Shown piece after piece: positions 8,496 through 16,113 of a stretch of 64,000 nucleotides of DNA; position 1 is the first letter of the stretch; the number at the start of each line of letters is the position of its first letter. Source of the stretch: Micromonospora sp. NBC_00389 (GTDB lineage Bacteria; Actinomycetota; Actinomycetes; Mycobacteriales; Micromonosporaceae); contig NZ_CP107947.1 in NCBI RefSeq assembly GCF_036059255.1, positions 1,612,001 to 1,676,000 on the forward strand, given 5' to 3'. A model generated the notes under the pieces. It made no database searches. It was not told the origin of the DNA and worked only from the letters and a program-made list of their open reading frames with translations. A program made the position numbers and the translations under genes.

Positions 8496-9503
8496 GTGGC
8501 AACCATGCCCCCTCATCGTCACGCCCCGGGGTTGTCCGTTCGGCCGGGCGGTCTGCGCCGGGTCGCCCACCGTCTGCTCGTTCTGGTCGCCGCCGCGTCG
8601 GTCGGCGCCGGCCTGCTCGCCGCGCCGGCGCAGGCCGCACCCACGGCCGACGAGATCGAAGCGCAGATCGACAAACAGTGGGAGCAGTTGGAGCCCACCA
8701 TCGAGCAGTACAACAAGGTGCGAGCGCAGCTGAAGGTCAACCGGAAGAAGTCGGGGGACCTGCAGAAGAAGATCGAGCCGTTGGCGCTGCAGAGTGAGTT
8801 GGCGCTGAACCGCGTCGGTGACCTCGCCTCCCGCTACTACATGTCGGGCCCGTCGCAGGACATCGGCGCGCTGCTGGTCAGCGCCAAGCCGGACACGCTC
8901 ACCGAGCAGCTCACCATCCTCGACCGGCTGGCCGCGCAGGAGCGCAAGGAGGTCGAGGGCGTGCTGGCCGTGCGGGACAAGTACGACGGTGAGAAGCAGA
9001 AGCTCGACACGCTGATCGTCACCCAGACCAAGCAGCAGAACGAGCTGGCGGCCAAGAAGAAGCAGATCGACGCCGAGATCAAGCGGCTCGAGGCGTCCCT
9101 GCCGAAGACCACGGTCAAGACCGAGGGCTGCCCGACCATCAGCGGTGTGGTCAGCGCGGCGGCCCGCACTGCGATCAAGACCGCCTGCGGGAGGATCGGC
9201 AAGCCGTACGTCTGGGGTGCCACCGGCCCGAACTCGTTCGACTGCTCGGGCCTGACCCAGTACGCCTACAAGGCGGCCGGGATCAGCCTCACTCACCACA
9301 CGGGTGCCCAGTGGAACGAGGGCAAGGCCATCTCGCGGGCCGACGCCCGCCCCGGTGACCTGGTCTTCTTCTTCAGCGACCTGCACCATGTCGGCCTGTA
9401 TCTGGGCAACGACATGATGGTGCACGCGTCCCGCGCCGGTAAACCGGTGATGGTGGCCAGCATCAACTACATGCCGGTCGCCGGGTTCCGCCGACCTGGC
9501 TGA
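8496..9503 (+). CDS. Secreted NlpC/P60 peptidoglycan endopeptidase with coiled coil
   Basis: About 335 aa. A signal peptide ends near AQAAPT (residues ~45-50), a long coiled coil follows (~50-200, starting EIEAQIDKQWEQLE), and the C-terminal NlpC/P60 domain carries the catalytic Cys in FDCSGL (~250) and His in LHHVGLYLG (~297). Such RipA-like enzymes cut D-Glu-mDAP bonds in stem peptides during division, with the coiled coil regulating activity or targeting. GTG at 8496 was preferred because AAGGAG ends 9 nt upstream and the paralogue at 12902 begins with the same GTGGCA; GTG 8490 and ATG 8505 are alternatives. A structured leader precedes it. Confidence 0.93.
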   Translation: MATMPPHRHAPGLSVRPGGLRRVAHRLLVLVAAASVGAGLLAAPAQAAPTADEIEAQIDKQWEQLEPTIEQYNKVRAQLKVNRKKSGDLQKKIEPLALQSELALNRVGDLASRYYMSGPSQDIGALLVSAKPDTLTEQLTILDRLAAQERKEVEGVLAVRDKYDGEKQKLDTLIVTQTKQQNELAAKKKQIDAEIKRLEASLPKTTVKTEGCPTISGVVSAAARTAIKTACGRIGKPYVWGATGPNSFDCSGLTQYAYKAAGISLTHHTGAQWNEGKAISRADARPGDLVFFFSDLHHVGLYLGNDMMVHASRAGKPVMVASINYMPVAGFRRPG

Positions 9504-9520
9504 TCCCCACCAGGCACGAC

Positions 9521-9551
9521 GACGGCCCCCGGTCACCGACCGGGGGCCGTC
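9521..9551. terminator. Bidirectional terminator between NlpC/P60 and amidase genes
   Basis: A perfect 14-bp stem (GACGGCCCCCGGTC and its complement) with loop ACC between two convergent genes. It overlaps the last codons of the amidase gene. Confidence 0.85.
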
Positions 9552-11539
9552 GCGGTTCTCAGCGGAGCGCGCCCATCGGGGACGGCAGCAGCTGCACCGT
9601 CGGCGAGATCGACGTACCTGATCCGGTGGCCGAACTGGATCTGCGCGTAGCGGTTCTCGCCGCGGATCACCGTCCAGTCGCCCGGCGAGGAGCCGTCGAA
9701 CGTGGTGGCCCGGTAGTACTCGCCGGCCAGCACCGCGCCGACGGCGTACCGCTGCCCGGCGGCCAGTGTGTACTGCAGCGGCGAGATCGCCTGGTAGGGC
9801 ACCCCGGCCGGATACGCGGCCTGCTCCGGGTACGCCCGCCCGTACACCGGGATGGTGGCTTGTCCGGGCTTCGGCGTGGCCACCACGCCGACGGTCCAGC
9901 TGGCGGTCGGCGCGGACGCCGGGTTGTGGAACCAGGCCCGCTGCCCGAGGTACCAGATCGCCGTCCAGTCGCCCTGCCGCCCCGCGAGCGCGTACGTCTG
10001 CCCGGCGGATGCCCGGGCGCCGTGGTCCGACACGGCCATCGTGTTCGGGGTGCCGTCCGGGCGGAGCGCGACGTCGTTGACCAGCGGCGCGTCCGCGGAC
10101 GGTGCGCTGCGCAGCACCACCGACGAGGAGCCGCGCGGCACGCAGGGCACGCCGGCGGTGACGCAGCCGGTGAACGCCGGCTGGTTGGTGGCGTAGTCCG
10201 GGCCGATCCGGTCCAGCCCGGTGGCCGGGGTGCCGGTGTCCAGCCGAGGCGCGTGCAGCAGGTCGAAGTAGTGCGTCCAGTCCCAGTACGGGCCCGGATC
10301 CCAGTGCATTCCACGCACGGTCGAGGCGACGGTGTCGGGCACGTTGTCGTGGCCGATGATGTGCTGGCGGTCCAGCGGGATGCCCAGTCGCAGCGCGAGA
10401 TGCCGGACCAGCTTCGCCGAGGTCCGGTACATCGCCTCGGTGTACCAGGTGCCCTGCGCCGCGAAGCCCTCGTGTTCCAGACCGATCGACTTGGCGTTCA
10501 CGAACCAGTTGCCGGCGTGCCAGCCGACGTCCTTGGTCTTCACGTGCTGGGCGATGTGCCCGTCGACCGAGCGCAGCGAGTAGTGCCAGCTCACGTAGGT
10601 CGGGTCCTGGACGAGTTGCAGGGTGGTCGCCCAACTCGCCTCGGTGTCGTGGATGACGATGTACTCGATCTTCTGCCGCGCGGGCCGGTCGGAGAGGTCG
10701 TGGTTGCCGTAGTCCCCGTCGCCGAATGCCTCGTAGGGCGCCGGGATCCACTCGCAGGAAATGGTGCGGGGACATTCCAGCCCGTCCGGGCGGGCCAGCC
10801 GGCGCAGGCCCAGCCGGCCCAGCCAGGAACGCTCGGGCTGCACCGCGCGGGCCGGCAGTGTGATCCGCTGGCCGTCGTCGGTCACCCGGGACTCGCCGGC
10901 GCCGATGGTGGTGAAGACCTCGTCGGCGAAGGCCGCCGCGGCGTCGGCGCTGTCCGCGCCGGCGTAGCGGGCCACCGCGCCGTACCAGGCCGCCGGGTCG
11001 GTGTCGGCACCGACGGGCGCGCCAAGCTCCCGCTGGTACGCCCCCAGCAGCGCGGCCCCACCCCGGATGTTGACGCCCGCATCGGTGCGCAGTGCCTCGG
11101 GGGCGGCGCCGGTCAGCGCGGCGGCGGCGTCCACGGTCTGCAACGCGGCGGCGGGCGGCGCGGGGTCCTCGGCCGGCCGGGGCGCTTGCACCCTCGCGGG
11201 GCGGGAGTCGTCGCCACGCGGGTCCTCGGTGCCGGCGTCGTGGTGGCCGCCGGGTAGGGCGGCCACGTGCCGGGCGTCGGTCAGGTGCATCGGGCCGTAG
11301 CCGCCGCTGGTGCTCGGTGTGCCGGCGTTGCTGTCCCAGCGGGACTCCAGATAGGAGACGCCGAGCAGCACGACGGTCGGCACGCCGTACTCGGTCGCCG
11401 CGGCGGCGTACTGCTGCTGGCGATCGGCGGTGGGCGCGGCGGCGGCCGGGTCCGAGGGTAGCGGCACCGCGGTCGCGGCGGCGACCACGGCGGCGGCGAG
11501 TAGTGCGCGCCGGCCGGTCGACAGGGTTGAGTGGTGCAT
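9533..11539 (-). CDS. Secreted N-acetylmuramoyl-L-alanine amidase with N-terminal transglycosylase-like region
   Basis: A 668-aa protein. Residues 1-35 form a signal peptide (ALLAAAVVAAATAVPLPSD). Residues ~40-90 resemble a lytic-transglycosylase fold (YLESRWDSN with possible catalytic Glu65, then GGYGPMHL). The central Amidase_2/PGRP domain has VIHDTE, HYSLRSVDGHIAQHV, GWHAGNWF and IIGHDNVPDT, supplying the Zn ligands and catalytic residues. The C-terminal ~250 residues look like SH3-type modules. Amidase_2 enzymes cleave MurNAc from L-Ala. The ATG follows AGGGG by 4 nt. An IS982-family element begins only 7 nt upstream of the start codon, so the native promoter is displaced by about 1 kb. 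Confidence 0.9.
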   Translation of the reverse strand: MHHSTLSTGRRALLAAAVVAAATAVPLPSDPAAAAPTADRQQQYAAAATEYGVPTVVLLGVSYLESRWDSNAGTPSTSGGYGPMHLTDARHVAALPGGHHDAGTEDPRGDDSRPARVQAPRPAEDPAPPAAALQTVDAAAALTGAAPEALRTDAGVNIRGGAALLGAYQRELGAPVGADTDPAAWYGAVARYAGADSADAAAAFADEVFTTIGAGESRVTDDGQRITLPARAVQPERSWLGRLGLRRLARPDGLECPRTISCEWIPAPYEAFGDGDYGNHDLSDRPARQKIEYIVIHDTEASWATTLQLVQDPTYVSWHYSLRSVDGHIAQHVKTKDVGWHAGNWFVNAKSIGLEHEGFAAQGTWYTEAMYRTSAKLVRHLALRLGIPLDRQHIIGHDNVPDTVASTVRGMHWDPGPYWDWTHYFDLLHAPRLDTGTPATGLDRIGPDYATNQPAFTGCVTAGVPCVPRGSSSVVLRSAPSADAPLVNDVALRPDGTPNTMAVSDHGARASAGQTYALAGRQGDWTAIWYLGQRAWFHNPASAPTASWTVGVVATPKPGQATIPVYGRAYPEQAAYPAGVPYQAISPLQYTLAAGQRYAVGAVLAGEYYRATTFDGSSPGDWTVIRGENRYAQIQFGHRIRYVDLADGAAAAVPDGRAPLRTATAPGR

Positions 11540-11571
11540 CGAACCCCTAGACGAGTAAGTCCTAATGCTGG

Positions 11572-12465
11572 TCAGTGGTCGTAGGCGATCAGGGACCGGG
11601 TGACGGGTTGGCCGGTGCTGCGGTTGTGCCAGATGGCGGCGGTCAGGGCCAGGAGGCGCTGGGCAACGCGGGCGCCGACGCCTTCGATGCTGCGAGCGCC
11701 GTGGAGTTCCAGGTCGAGTTGGCTTTTCAACGTGTGGTTGACCGATTCGATGAGTTGCCGGATGGGTTTGAGTAGGTGTTCGTCGGGGCGTGGGGTGCGG
11801 TTGCGGTATGACGGCCGTAGTAGCCGTAGCCCGCGTTCGGCTAGCCAGCGGTCCAGCTCGGCGGAGACGTATCCCTTGTCGGCGATGATCAGCGGGCTGG
11901 GACGGCCATCCAGCAGGTCCGGGTCGTGTTCCAGGATGGCGGTGAGGACCTGCCGCTCGTCGAGTTTGGGGTCGGCCAGGGCCCAGGTGATCGGCAGCCC
12001 GGCCGGGGTGCAGATCAGGTGCAGGCGCAAGCCCCAGAACCAGCGTGAGTGTGAGGCGCAGTAGCTGTAGCCGGCCCAGCCAGCCAGCCGTGAGCGTTTG
12101 ACCGTGGGGCGGGAGCGGGCGCACTCGACGGGGGTGGAGTCCACCAGCCACACCTCGTCGGTCCACAGGTCGGTGTCCGCGGCCACCACCCGGATCGCTC
12201 GCTTCAGCAGGGGCAGTGCCGCGCGTAGTCGCTTGTTGTACCCGGACTGGCCCGGCAGGTAGGGAAACGCCCCGGGCAGATGCGCGGGTACGAACCGGAG
12301 CCAGCGAGCCTCGGACCGCACTCCGAGCAACACCTGCGCCACGGCCAGCGTCAGCAGTTCGGCATCGGTCAGCTTCGGTGGCCGACCGGCCCGGGCAGGC
12401 CGCCCGAGCCAGTCGTCGATCTTCACGTACAGTGCGGTTAGAAGGGTGTTGATGTCTGTCGTCAC
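11572..12465 (-). CDS. IS982-family transposase
   Basis: A 297-aa DDE transposase, close to the usual 290-300 aa of IS982. Family features are RPPKLTDAELLTLAVAQ near the N-terminus, the first catalytic Asp in DEVWLVDSTPVECAR, the second in LIIADKGYVSAELD, and the C-terminal SVNHTLKSQLDLELHGAR carrying the Glu region, then RLLALTAAIWHN. GTG is taken as start because it gives the family N-terminus TTDINTLLTALYVKIDDWL; the open frame continues upstream for about 30 codons without family similarity. That GTG lies in the loop of a 13-bp inverted repeat. Confidence 0.9.
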   Translation of the reverse strand: MTTDINTLLTALYVKIDDWLGRPARAGRPPKLTDAELLTLAVAQVLLGVRSEARWLRFVPAHLPGAFPYLPGQSGYNKRLRAALPLLKRAIRVVAADTDLWTDEVWLVDSTPVECARSRPTVKRSRLAGWAGYSYCASHSRWFWGLRLHLICTPAGLPITWALADPKLDERQVLTAILEHDPDLLDGRPSPLIIADKGYVSAELDRWLAERGLRLLRPSYRNRTPRPDEHLLKPIRQLIESVNHTLKSQLDLELHGARSIEGVGARVAQRLLALTAAIWHNRSTGQPVTRSLIAYDH

Positions 12466-12486
12466 AAACGGATCATCAACACCCTT
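12442..12486. repeat. Inverted repeat enclosing the IS982 transposase start codon
   Basis: AAGGGTGTTGATG (12442-12454) is perfectly complementary to CATCAACACCCTT (12474-12486). The 19-nt loop contains the GTG start (12463-12465). In transcripts reading in from outside, the stem would hide the initiation region. Confidence 0.7.
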
Positions 12487-12758
12487 CGCTGCGCCCGCAG
12501 CCCCATCAGGGTTAGGACTTACTCGTCTAGATATCGCGGGTGCAGGTGAGGTCACCTTCGCGCCGCCTGGGAGCTCGCGTCAATACATCTCCATCTATCG
12601 AAGTGTTCGGAAAGAAATCTTCGCGTACGGTCCGTGACCCCTTCCAATCGGTACGGAGTGTCACGGCCCCACGGGTTGCGGATCGGTAACAGCCGTCTCT
12701 ACTCTGGTCATTCGTCGGCCCGATAGCAGGTCCGCCCAGCCCGGGTGGTGACGGACCG

Positions 12759-12879
12759 ACACCGCCGAGTCGCTTCCGAGCGAACCGGGGACCCAGGTTT
12801 TCCCGGGGTGAATCCGCGGCCATCGCGGTAGGGCGCCAACTTCCCGCCCGAACCCGTCAGCTAACCCGGTAGGCGGTCA
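12759..12879 (+). promoter_or_regulatory. c-di-AMP (ydaO/yuaA) riboswitch
   Basis: Conserved blocks of the actinobacterial ydaO class appear in order: GCGAACCGGGGACCCAGG, CGGGGTGAATCCGC, GGTAGGGCG, then CCCGAACCCGTCAGCTAACC and AGGCGG. P1 pairs ACCGCC (12761-12766) with GGCGGT (12872-12877), and the element ends 22 nt before the gene. This class binds cyclic di-AMP and generally turns expression off when the ligand is high; in actinobacteria it commonly controls wall hydrolases. The ligand is inferred from class membership. Confidence 0.93.
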
Positions 12880-12901
12880 GGAAGAAGGAGTACGGAACCC
12901 G

Positions 12902-13942
12902 GTGGCACTCCATGCCCCGCGGCCGTCGTCCGAGCGGTCGGCGTCAGCCGGCCCGGTGTCGATCGTGCCGCGCTCACGCTGGTCCCGCTTCACCACCGCT
13001 CTCGCCGCACTGGTCGGCGTCGCCGTCGTCCTGGCCGGCAGCGCCACGGCGGCCCACGCGGACCCGTCCGTCGCCGAGATCGAGCGCCAGATCGACGCCG
13101 ACTGGAACAAGCTCGAACCGATCATCGAACGGCACAACGCCACCCGGGCCGACCTGGCCGTCAAGCGCAAGCAGGCCGACGCGCTGGCCGCCCGGATCGC
13201 CCCACTGGAGCGCCAGGTCGACGCTGCCATGGACAAGGTCAGCGCCCTCGCCGTCCGCGCGTACAAGGGCGAGAACGTCTCCACCGTCAACGCGGTGCTG
13301 GGCAGCCGGTCGCCCAGCGAGGTGGTCGGGCAGCTTGAGATGCTCGACCGGTTCGCGCACAACCAGCAGCAGGACGTCCGGCAGGTCGCCGACCTGCGCG
13401 ACGAGTTGTCCCGGCAGAAGGCGCCGCTGGACGAGATGGTGACCCAGCTGACCCGGACCGAGGCCCAGTTGGCCGCGAAGAAGAAGCAGATCAACGAGGA
13501 GATCGACCGGCTGCAGAAGCTGCGCCTCAAGGTGTACGGCAACGGCGGCGGCGGTCCGCTGCGTCCGGCGCCCTGCCCGGCCAGCTACCCCGGCGGCGGT
13601 GCCGGCGTGGCCGTGAAGTTCGCCTGCGCCCAGATCGGCAAGCCCTACGTCTGGGGCGCCGAGGGCCCGAACTCGTACGACTGCTCCGGGCTGATGCTGG
13701 CCGCCTGGGCCAAGGCGGGGGTGTCGCTGCCGCACAACGCCGCCCAGCAGAGCCGGGTGACCAAGGACGTCAGCAGGGCCGACCTGCGCGCCGGTGACCT
13801 GGTCTTCTACTACAGCGACATCCACCACGTCGGGATGTACGTGGGCAATGGCTGGGTTGTGCACGCCTCGCAGGCCGGCCAACCCGTCAAGATGAAGAAG
13901 GTCGACGACGGCCCGATCCACAGCTACGGCCGCCCGGGCTGA
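12902..13942 (+). CDS. Secreted NlpC/P60 peptidoglycan endopeptidase under riboswitch control
   Basis: A 346-aa paralogue of the enzyme at 8496. A signal peptide spans roughly residues 20-55 (ALAALVGVAVVLAGSATAAHA). A coiled coil occupies ~57-215 (IERQIDADWNKLEPII onward), then a short Gly/Pro linker leads to the NlpC/P60 domain with catalytic Cys in YDCSGLM (~261) and His in IHHVGMYVG (~308). It should cleave stem peptides in the wall. The GTG start lies 11 nt after GGAG. The c-di-AMP riboswitch upstream implies repression when the nucleotide is abundant, coupling wall opening to osmotic state. A terminator follows. Confidence 0.95.
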   Translation: MALHAPRPSSERSASAGPVSIVPRSRWSRFTTALAALVGVAVVLAGSATAAHADPSVAEIERQIDADWNKLEPIIERHNATRADLAVKRKQADALAARIAPLERQVDAAMDKVSALAVRAYKGENVSTVNAVLGSRSPSEVVGQLEMLDRFAHNQQQDVRQVADLRDELSRQKAPLDEMVTQLTRTEAQLAAKKKQINEEIDRLQKLRLKVYGNGGGGPLRPAPCPASYPGGGAGVAVKFACAQIGKPYVWGAEGPNSYDCSGLMLAAWAKAGVSLPHNAAQQSRVTKDVSRADLRAGDLVFYYSDIHHVGMYVGNGWVVHASQAGQPVKMKKVDDGPIHSYGRPG

Positions 13943-13956
13943 TCCCGGATGATCGG

Positions 13957-13986
13957 GGGCCCGTCGCGATCCGTCGCGGCGGGCCC
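13957..13986. terminator. Terminator hairpin between NlpC/P60 gene and dcd
   Basis: GGGCCCG pairs with CGGGCCC, with an inner CGCGA/TCGCG stem. It lies between convergent genes. Confidence 0.7.
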
Positions 13987-14015
13987 TCGTCGTCTGTCCG
14001 TCGTGCCCTACCGAG

Positions 14016-14594
14016 TCAGCGGGTGGGCCAGGCGCGCCAGTTCTGCCAGGCGCGGCTCGGCGTCGGCCCGCGCTGACCCTGGTAGCGCGAGCCGTAGACC
14101 ACCGAGCCGTACGGGTGCTCGGCCGGCGAGGAGAGCCGGAAGATGCAGAGCTGCCCGATCTTCATGCCCGGCCAGAGGGTGATCGGCAGGTTCGCCACGT
14201 TCGACAGCTCCAACGTCACGTGACCGGAGAAGCCCGGGTCGATGAACCCAGCGGTGGAGTGCGTGAGCAGGCCGAGCCGGCCCAGGCTCGACTTGCCCTC
14301 CAGTCGGCCGGCGAGCTGGTCGCCGAGCGAGATGACCTCCAGCGTCGAGGCGAGCACGAACTCCCCCGGGTGCAGCACGAACGGCTCGCCGTCCGGCACC
14401 TCCACCGCCGAGGTCAGGTCGTCCTGCTGCATGGCGGGGTCGATGTGCGTGTAGAGATGGTTGTTGAAGACCCGGAACAGCCGGTCGAGTCGTACGTCGA
14501 TGCTGGACGGTTGGACCAGGGTGGGCTCGAACGGCTCCAGGCCCAGCGTGCCGGCCTTGATCTCGGAGACCAGGTCGCGGTCGGAGAGCAGCAT
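14016..14594 (-). CDS. dcd: dCTP deaminase, mycobacterial bifunctional (deaminase/dUTPase) type
   Basis: The 192-aa protein matches Dcd closely over its whole length. Nucleotide-binding and catalytic segments are visible: [38 protein letters not shown] and a C-terminal [13 protein letters not shown] lid. It resembles the M. tuberculosis enzyme, which converts dCTP to dUMP directly, so no separate dUTPase is needed for this flux. The ATG follows GGTGG. It diverges from a PNPOx-family gene, and the shared promoter region carries a near-consensus LexA site, suggesting induction on DNA damage. Confidence 0.95.
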   Translation of the reverse strand: MLLSDRDLVSEIKAGTLGLEPFEPTLVQPSSIDVRLDRLFRVFNNHLYTHIDPAMQQDDLTSAVEVPDGEPFVLHPGEFVLASTLEVISLGDQLAGRLEGKSSLGRLGLLTHSTAGFIDPGFSGHVTLELSNVANLPITLWPGMKIGQLCIFRLSSPAEHPYGSVVYGSRYQGQRGPTPSRAWQNWRAWPTR

Positions 14595-14665
14595 CGGACC
14601 ACCATAGCGGCGTTGGCGGTAACGGCCGGATCCGGTGCCGGTGACCAGCGCGTCGAGGTCGCTAC

Positions 14666-14687
14666 TCGTACATTTGTTCGATAGAAT
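14666..14687. promoter_or_regulatory. Near-consensus actinobacterial LexA (SOS) box with -10 hexamer
   Basis: TCGTACATTTGTTCGA (14666-14681) matches the SOS consensus TCGAAC-N4-GTTCGA at 11 of 12 fixed positions. TAGAAT follows immediately (14682-14687) and fits a -10 hexamer for the rightward gene. LexA bound here would cover the space between -35 and -10. The rightward start codon is only 12 nt beyond the box. Confidence 0.65.
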
Positions 14688-14693
14688 GCCTGC

Positions 14694-15251
14694 ATGGCTT
14701 CCTGGTCCGATTTCGCCGCCGACGAGCCCCGACTCGCCGACGGGATCCGCGTTCTCCTCCAGCAATACGGGCCGGGCTTCGGCTACCTGGCCACGGTCCG
14801 CGCCGACGGCGGGCCCCGGGTCCATCCGGTCTCCCCGGTCATCACCGACGACGGGCTGTTCTGCTTCATCGTCGACTCGCCCAAGCGTCGCGACCTCGAA
14901 CGGGACGGCCGCTACGCGCTGCACTCGTTCCCCCCAGAGGAGAGCGACGACGAGGCGTACGTGGCGGGGCGCGCCTGGCCGGTGACCGACCCGGCCCGGG
15001 TGGCCCAGTTGGCGCGCAGTGCCCGGGCGGCCCCGCAGGTCGACTGGCGGCTGTTCGAGTTCACCGTCGACGTGGCGATGCTGGCCCGCCGCGAGCAGCA
15101 CAGCGCCGGTGTCCCGGGTGGCGCTCCGGGTGGGCCGGCCGTTCAGGTCTGGCTCGACCCGCACGCCCCGCCCGCGGCGTCCGAGCAGACCGCCTTACCG
15201 CAGAGCCGCCCGGTCCGTCGCAGCCGTGACGTCCAGCGATCGGCCGCCTGA
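14694..15251 (+). CDS. Pyridoxamine 5'-phosphate oxidase family protein
   Basis: A 185-aa split-barrel flavin/deazaflavin-type protein. The barrel start is visible as [21 protein letters not shown], followed by [23 protein letters not shown], the typical PNPOx-like dimer strand region. The last ~60 residues are Pro/Ala/Arg-rich and look unstructured. Such proteins bind FMN, F420 or heme; the cofactor here cannot be read from sequence. ATG 14694 leaves a leader of only a few bases if the TAGAAT hexamer at 14682 is the -10, so the transcript may be nearly leaderless. A strong terminator follows. Confidence 0.85.
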   Translation: MASWSDFAADEPRLADGIRVLLQQYGPGFGYLATVRADGGPRVHPVSPVITDDGLFCFIVDSPKRRDLERDGRYALHSFPPEESDDEAYVAGRAWPVTDPARVAQLARSARAAPQVDWRLFEFTVDVAMLARREQHSAGVPGGAPGGPAVQVWLDPHAPPAASEQTALPQSRPVRRSRDVQRSAA

Positions 15252-15285
15252 CCGCGGCCCACCGACCCGGTCCTGGGGAAAGACG

Positions 15286-15321
15286 CCGGTGCCGGCTCCG
15301 TCGTGACGGAGCCGGCACCGG
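15286..15321 (+). terminator. Strong terminator after the PNPOx-family gene
   Basis: A perfect 17-bp palindromic stem beginning CCGGTGCCGGCTCCGTC, with loop GT (in practice a slightly larger loop). Confidence 0.8.
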
Positions 15322-15464
15322 TGGTACGCGGGAGAGCTACGCCGCGCGGTACGCGGCCAAGGGGTGATCGTCCGTGATCCGTGCGGCGAGGCCGGTGCGG
15401 TGGACCGGCGCGCGGGGGTACCTGGGTGCACGGGTTCGGTGACTCGGGTACAGTGGTGCCGCTT

Positions 15465-15538
15465 GCGGGTGTAGTTCAATGGCAGAACATCAGCTTCCCA
15501 AGCTGACAGTGCGGGTTCGATTCCCGTCACCCGCTCCA
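15465..15538 (+). tRNA. tRNA-Gly (anticodon CCC), CCA encoded
   Basis: A full cloverleaf is readable: acceptor GCGGGTG/CACCCGC, D-stem GTTC/GAAC, anticodon stem TCAGC/GCTGA with loop TTCCCAA (anticodon CCC), and T-arm GCGGG-TTCGATT-CCCGT, then discriminator T and encoded CCA. TACAGT ending 10 nt upstream is a likely -10. The 3' half is repeated 7.0 kb downstream, marking this tRNA as an integration site that has kept its function. Confidence 0.96.
15498..15538 (+). repeat. attL: 41-bp direct repeat within the tRNA-Gly 3' end
   Basis: These 41 bases, from the anticodon loop to the CCA end, recur exactly at 22524-22564. Weaker similarity continues through the next ~50 bp, including the terminator. 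Element-tRNA junctions of this type are made by tyrosine recombinases. Confidence 0.88.
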
Positions 15539-15544
15539 AGCGAT

Positions 15545-15580
15545 AGGCCCTGGTCAGGACGTGAGTCCCAGCCGGGGCCT
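15545..15580 (+). terminator. tRNA-Gly terminator
   Basis: AGGCCC pairs with GGGCCT, with an inner GGAC-GTGA-GTCC hairpin. The same structure, slightly diverged, follows the second att copy (22569-22604). Confidence 0.65.
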
Positions 15581-15610
15581 TCGACGTTCCAAGGTCAACG
15601 ATCATGTCGC

Positions 15611-15630
15611 GTGCCATTGGCGTGCCATTA
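15611..15630 (+). repeat. Candidate integrase arm-type site (left)
   Basis: GTGCCATTGGCGTGCCATTA contains two GTGCCATT units 10 bp apart. The same double unit, one base different in the spacer, is found near the other end of the island (22418-22437). Confidence 0.45.
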
Positions 15631-15637
15631 GCCCCGG

Positions 15638-15985
15638 TCATCCCTGGCCCCCGTCAAGGTTCGCTGACCGCTTCTTGCCCTTCTTGCCGCCCGACTTCTT
15701 GCCGGGCTTGTCCTCGGCCTCGCCCGAGCCGTCGGCCGACTTCTTAGCCTTCGTCCGGTCGACCCGCATCGCATCGTGCAGCGCCTGGGCGAGGACCCGA
15801 TCCGCCATAGCCGTGGCGTGCTGGTAGATCAACGCGGCCTGGGATGAGTCGTGCCCCATCCGCGCCATCAGGTCGCGAGTGCTGGCCCCGGTCTGCGCGG
15901 AGAGAGTGTTACCGGTGTGTCGCAGATCGTCGAAGTGCAGATGCGGTTGCCCGGTCCGCCCGACGGCCGCCTTCCAGTCGATCAG
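15638..15985 (-). pseudogene. Tyrosine-type integrase, C-terminal remnant
   Basis: Reading leftward from about 15985, the protein has LHFDDLRHTGNTLS (the HxxR box), then GASTRDLMARMGHDSSQAALIYQHAT with the nucleophilic Tyr, and a Lys-rich tail ending NLDGGQG. An intact enzyme would be ~370-450 aa; here only ~115 codons remain, without the N-terminal arm- and core-binding domains or the first catalytic Arg. No start codon in a suitable place exists. It abuts a second truncated gene in the opposite orientation, so a deletion probably removed both 5' ends. Its position next to attL is typical for the integrase of a tRNA island. Confidence 0.85.
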
Positions 15986-16104
15986 CCACCTACGCCAAGG
16001 CCATCGAACGGCTCTGGAACGAAGCCGTCATCGGTGAAGACGCCCGGCGAATCATCGTCCGAGCGGCTCAAGACCTGCAGCGTCGGTTCATCGTCGGCCC
16101 GTAG
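15984..16104 (+). pseudogene. 3' end of a truncated gene of unknown function
   Basis: About 39 codons with normal protein character (TYAKAIERLWNEAVIGEDA, then ARRIIVRAAQDLQRRFIVGP) and a TAG stop 9 nt before the next gene's start. Upstream of ~15984 the same frame runs antisense through the integrase remnant, so its own 5' part is missing. It was probably the first gene of an operon with the intact gene at 16114. I do not recognise the family. Confidence 0.5.
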
Positions 16105-16113
16105 GCTCCCGGC

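Larger units (their letters stand above)
11547..12530. mobile_element. IS982-family insertion sequence
   Basis: A 984-bp element with perfect 19-bp inverted ends, CTAGACGAGTAAGTCCTAA at 11547-11565 and its complement at 12512-12530. CTAG is itself a palindrome, so it may be either the outermost part of the ends or a 4-bp target duplication. One transposase gene fills it. It sits in the 5' region of the amidase gene, in the same orientation as that gene. Both ends and the open frame look intact, so it may still be active. Confidence 0.88.

Noticed and set aside
11540..12166. Extension of the amidase reading frame leftward-upstream through the IS element (877-aa frame)
   Set aside because: The extra part is out-of-frame transposase sequence; the signal peptide and ribosome site fix the start at 11539.
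15195..15641. Minus-strand frame with the string VTGIEPALSAW across the tRNA-Gly region (and the similar one at 22341-22643)
   Set aside because: This is the reverse complement of the tRNA 3' half, a known source of false protein annotations. Both copies arise from the att repeats, not from a gene.
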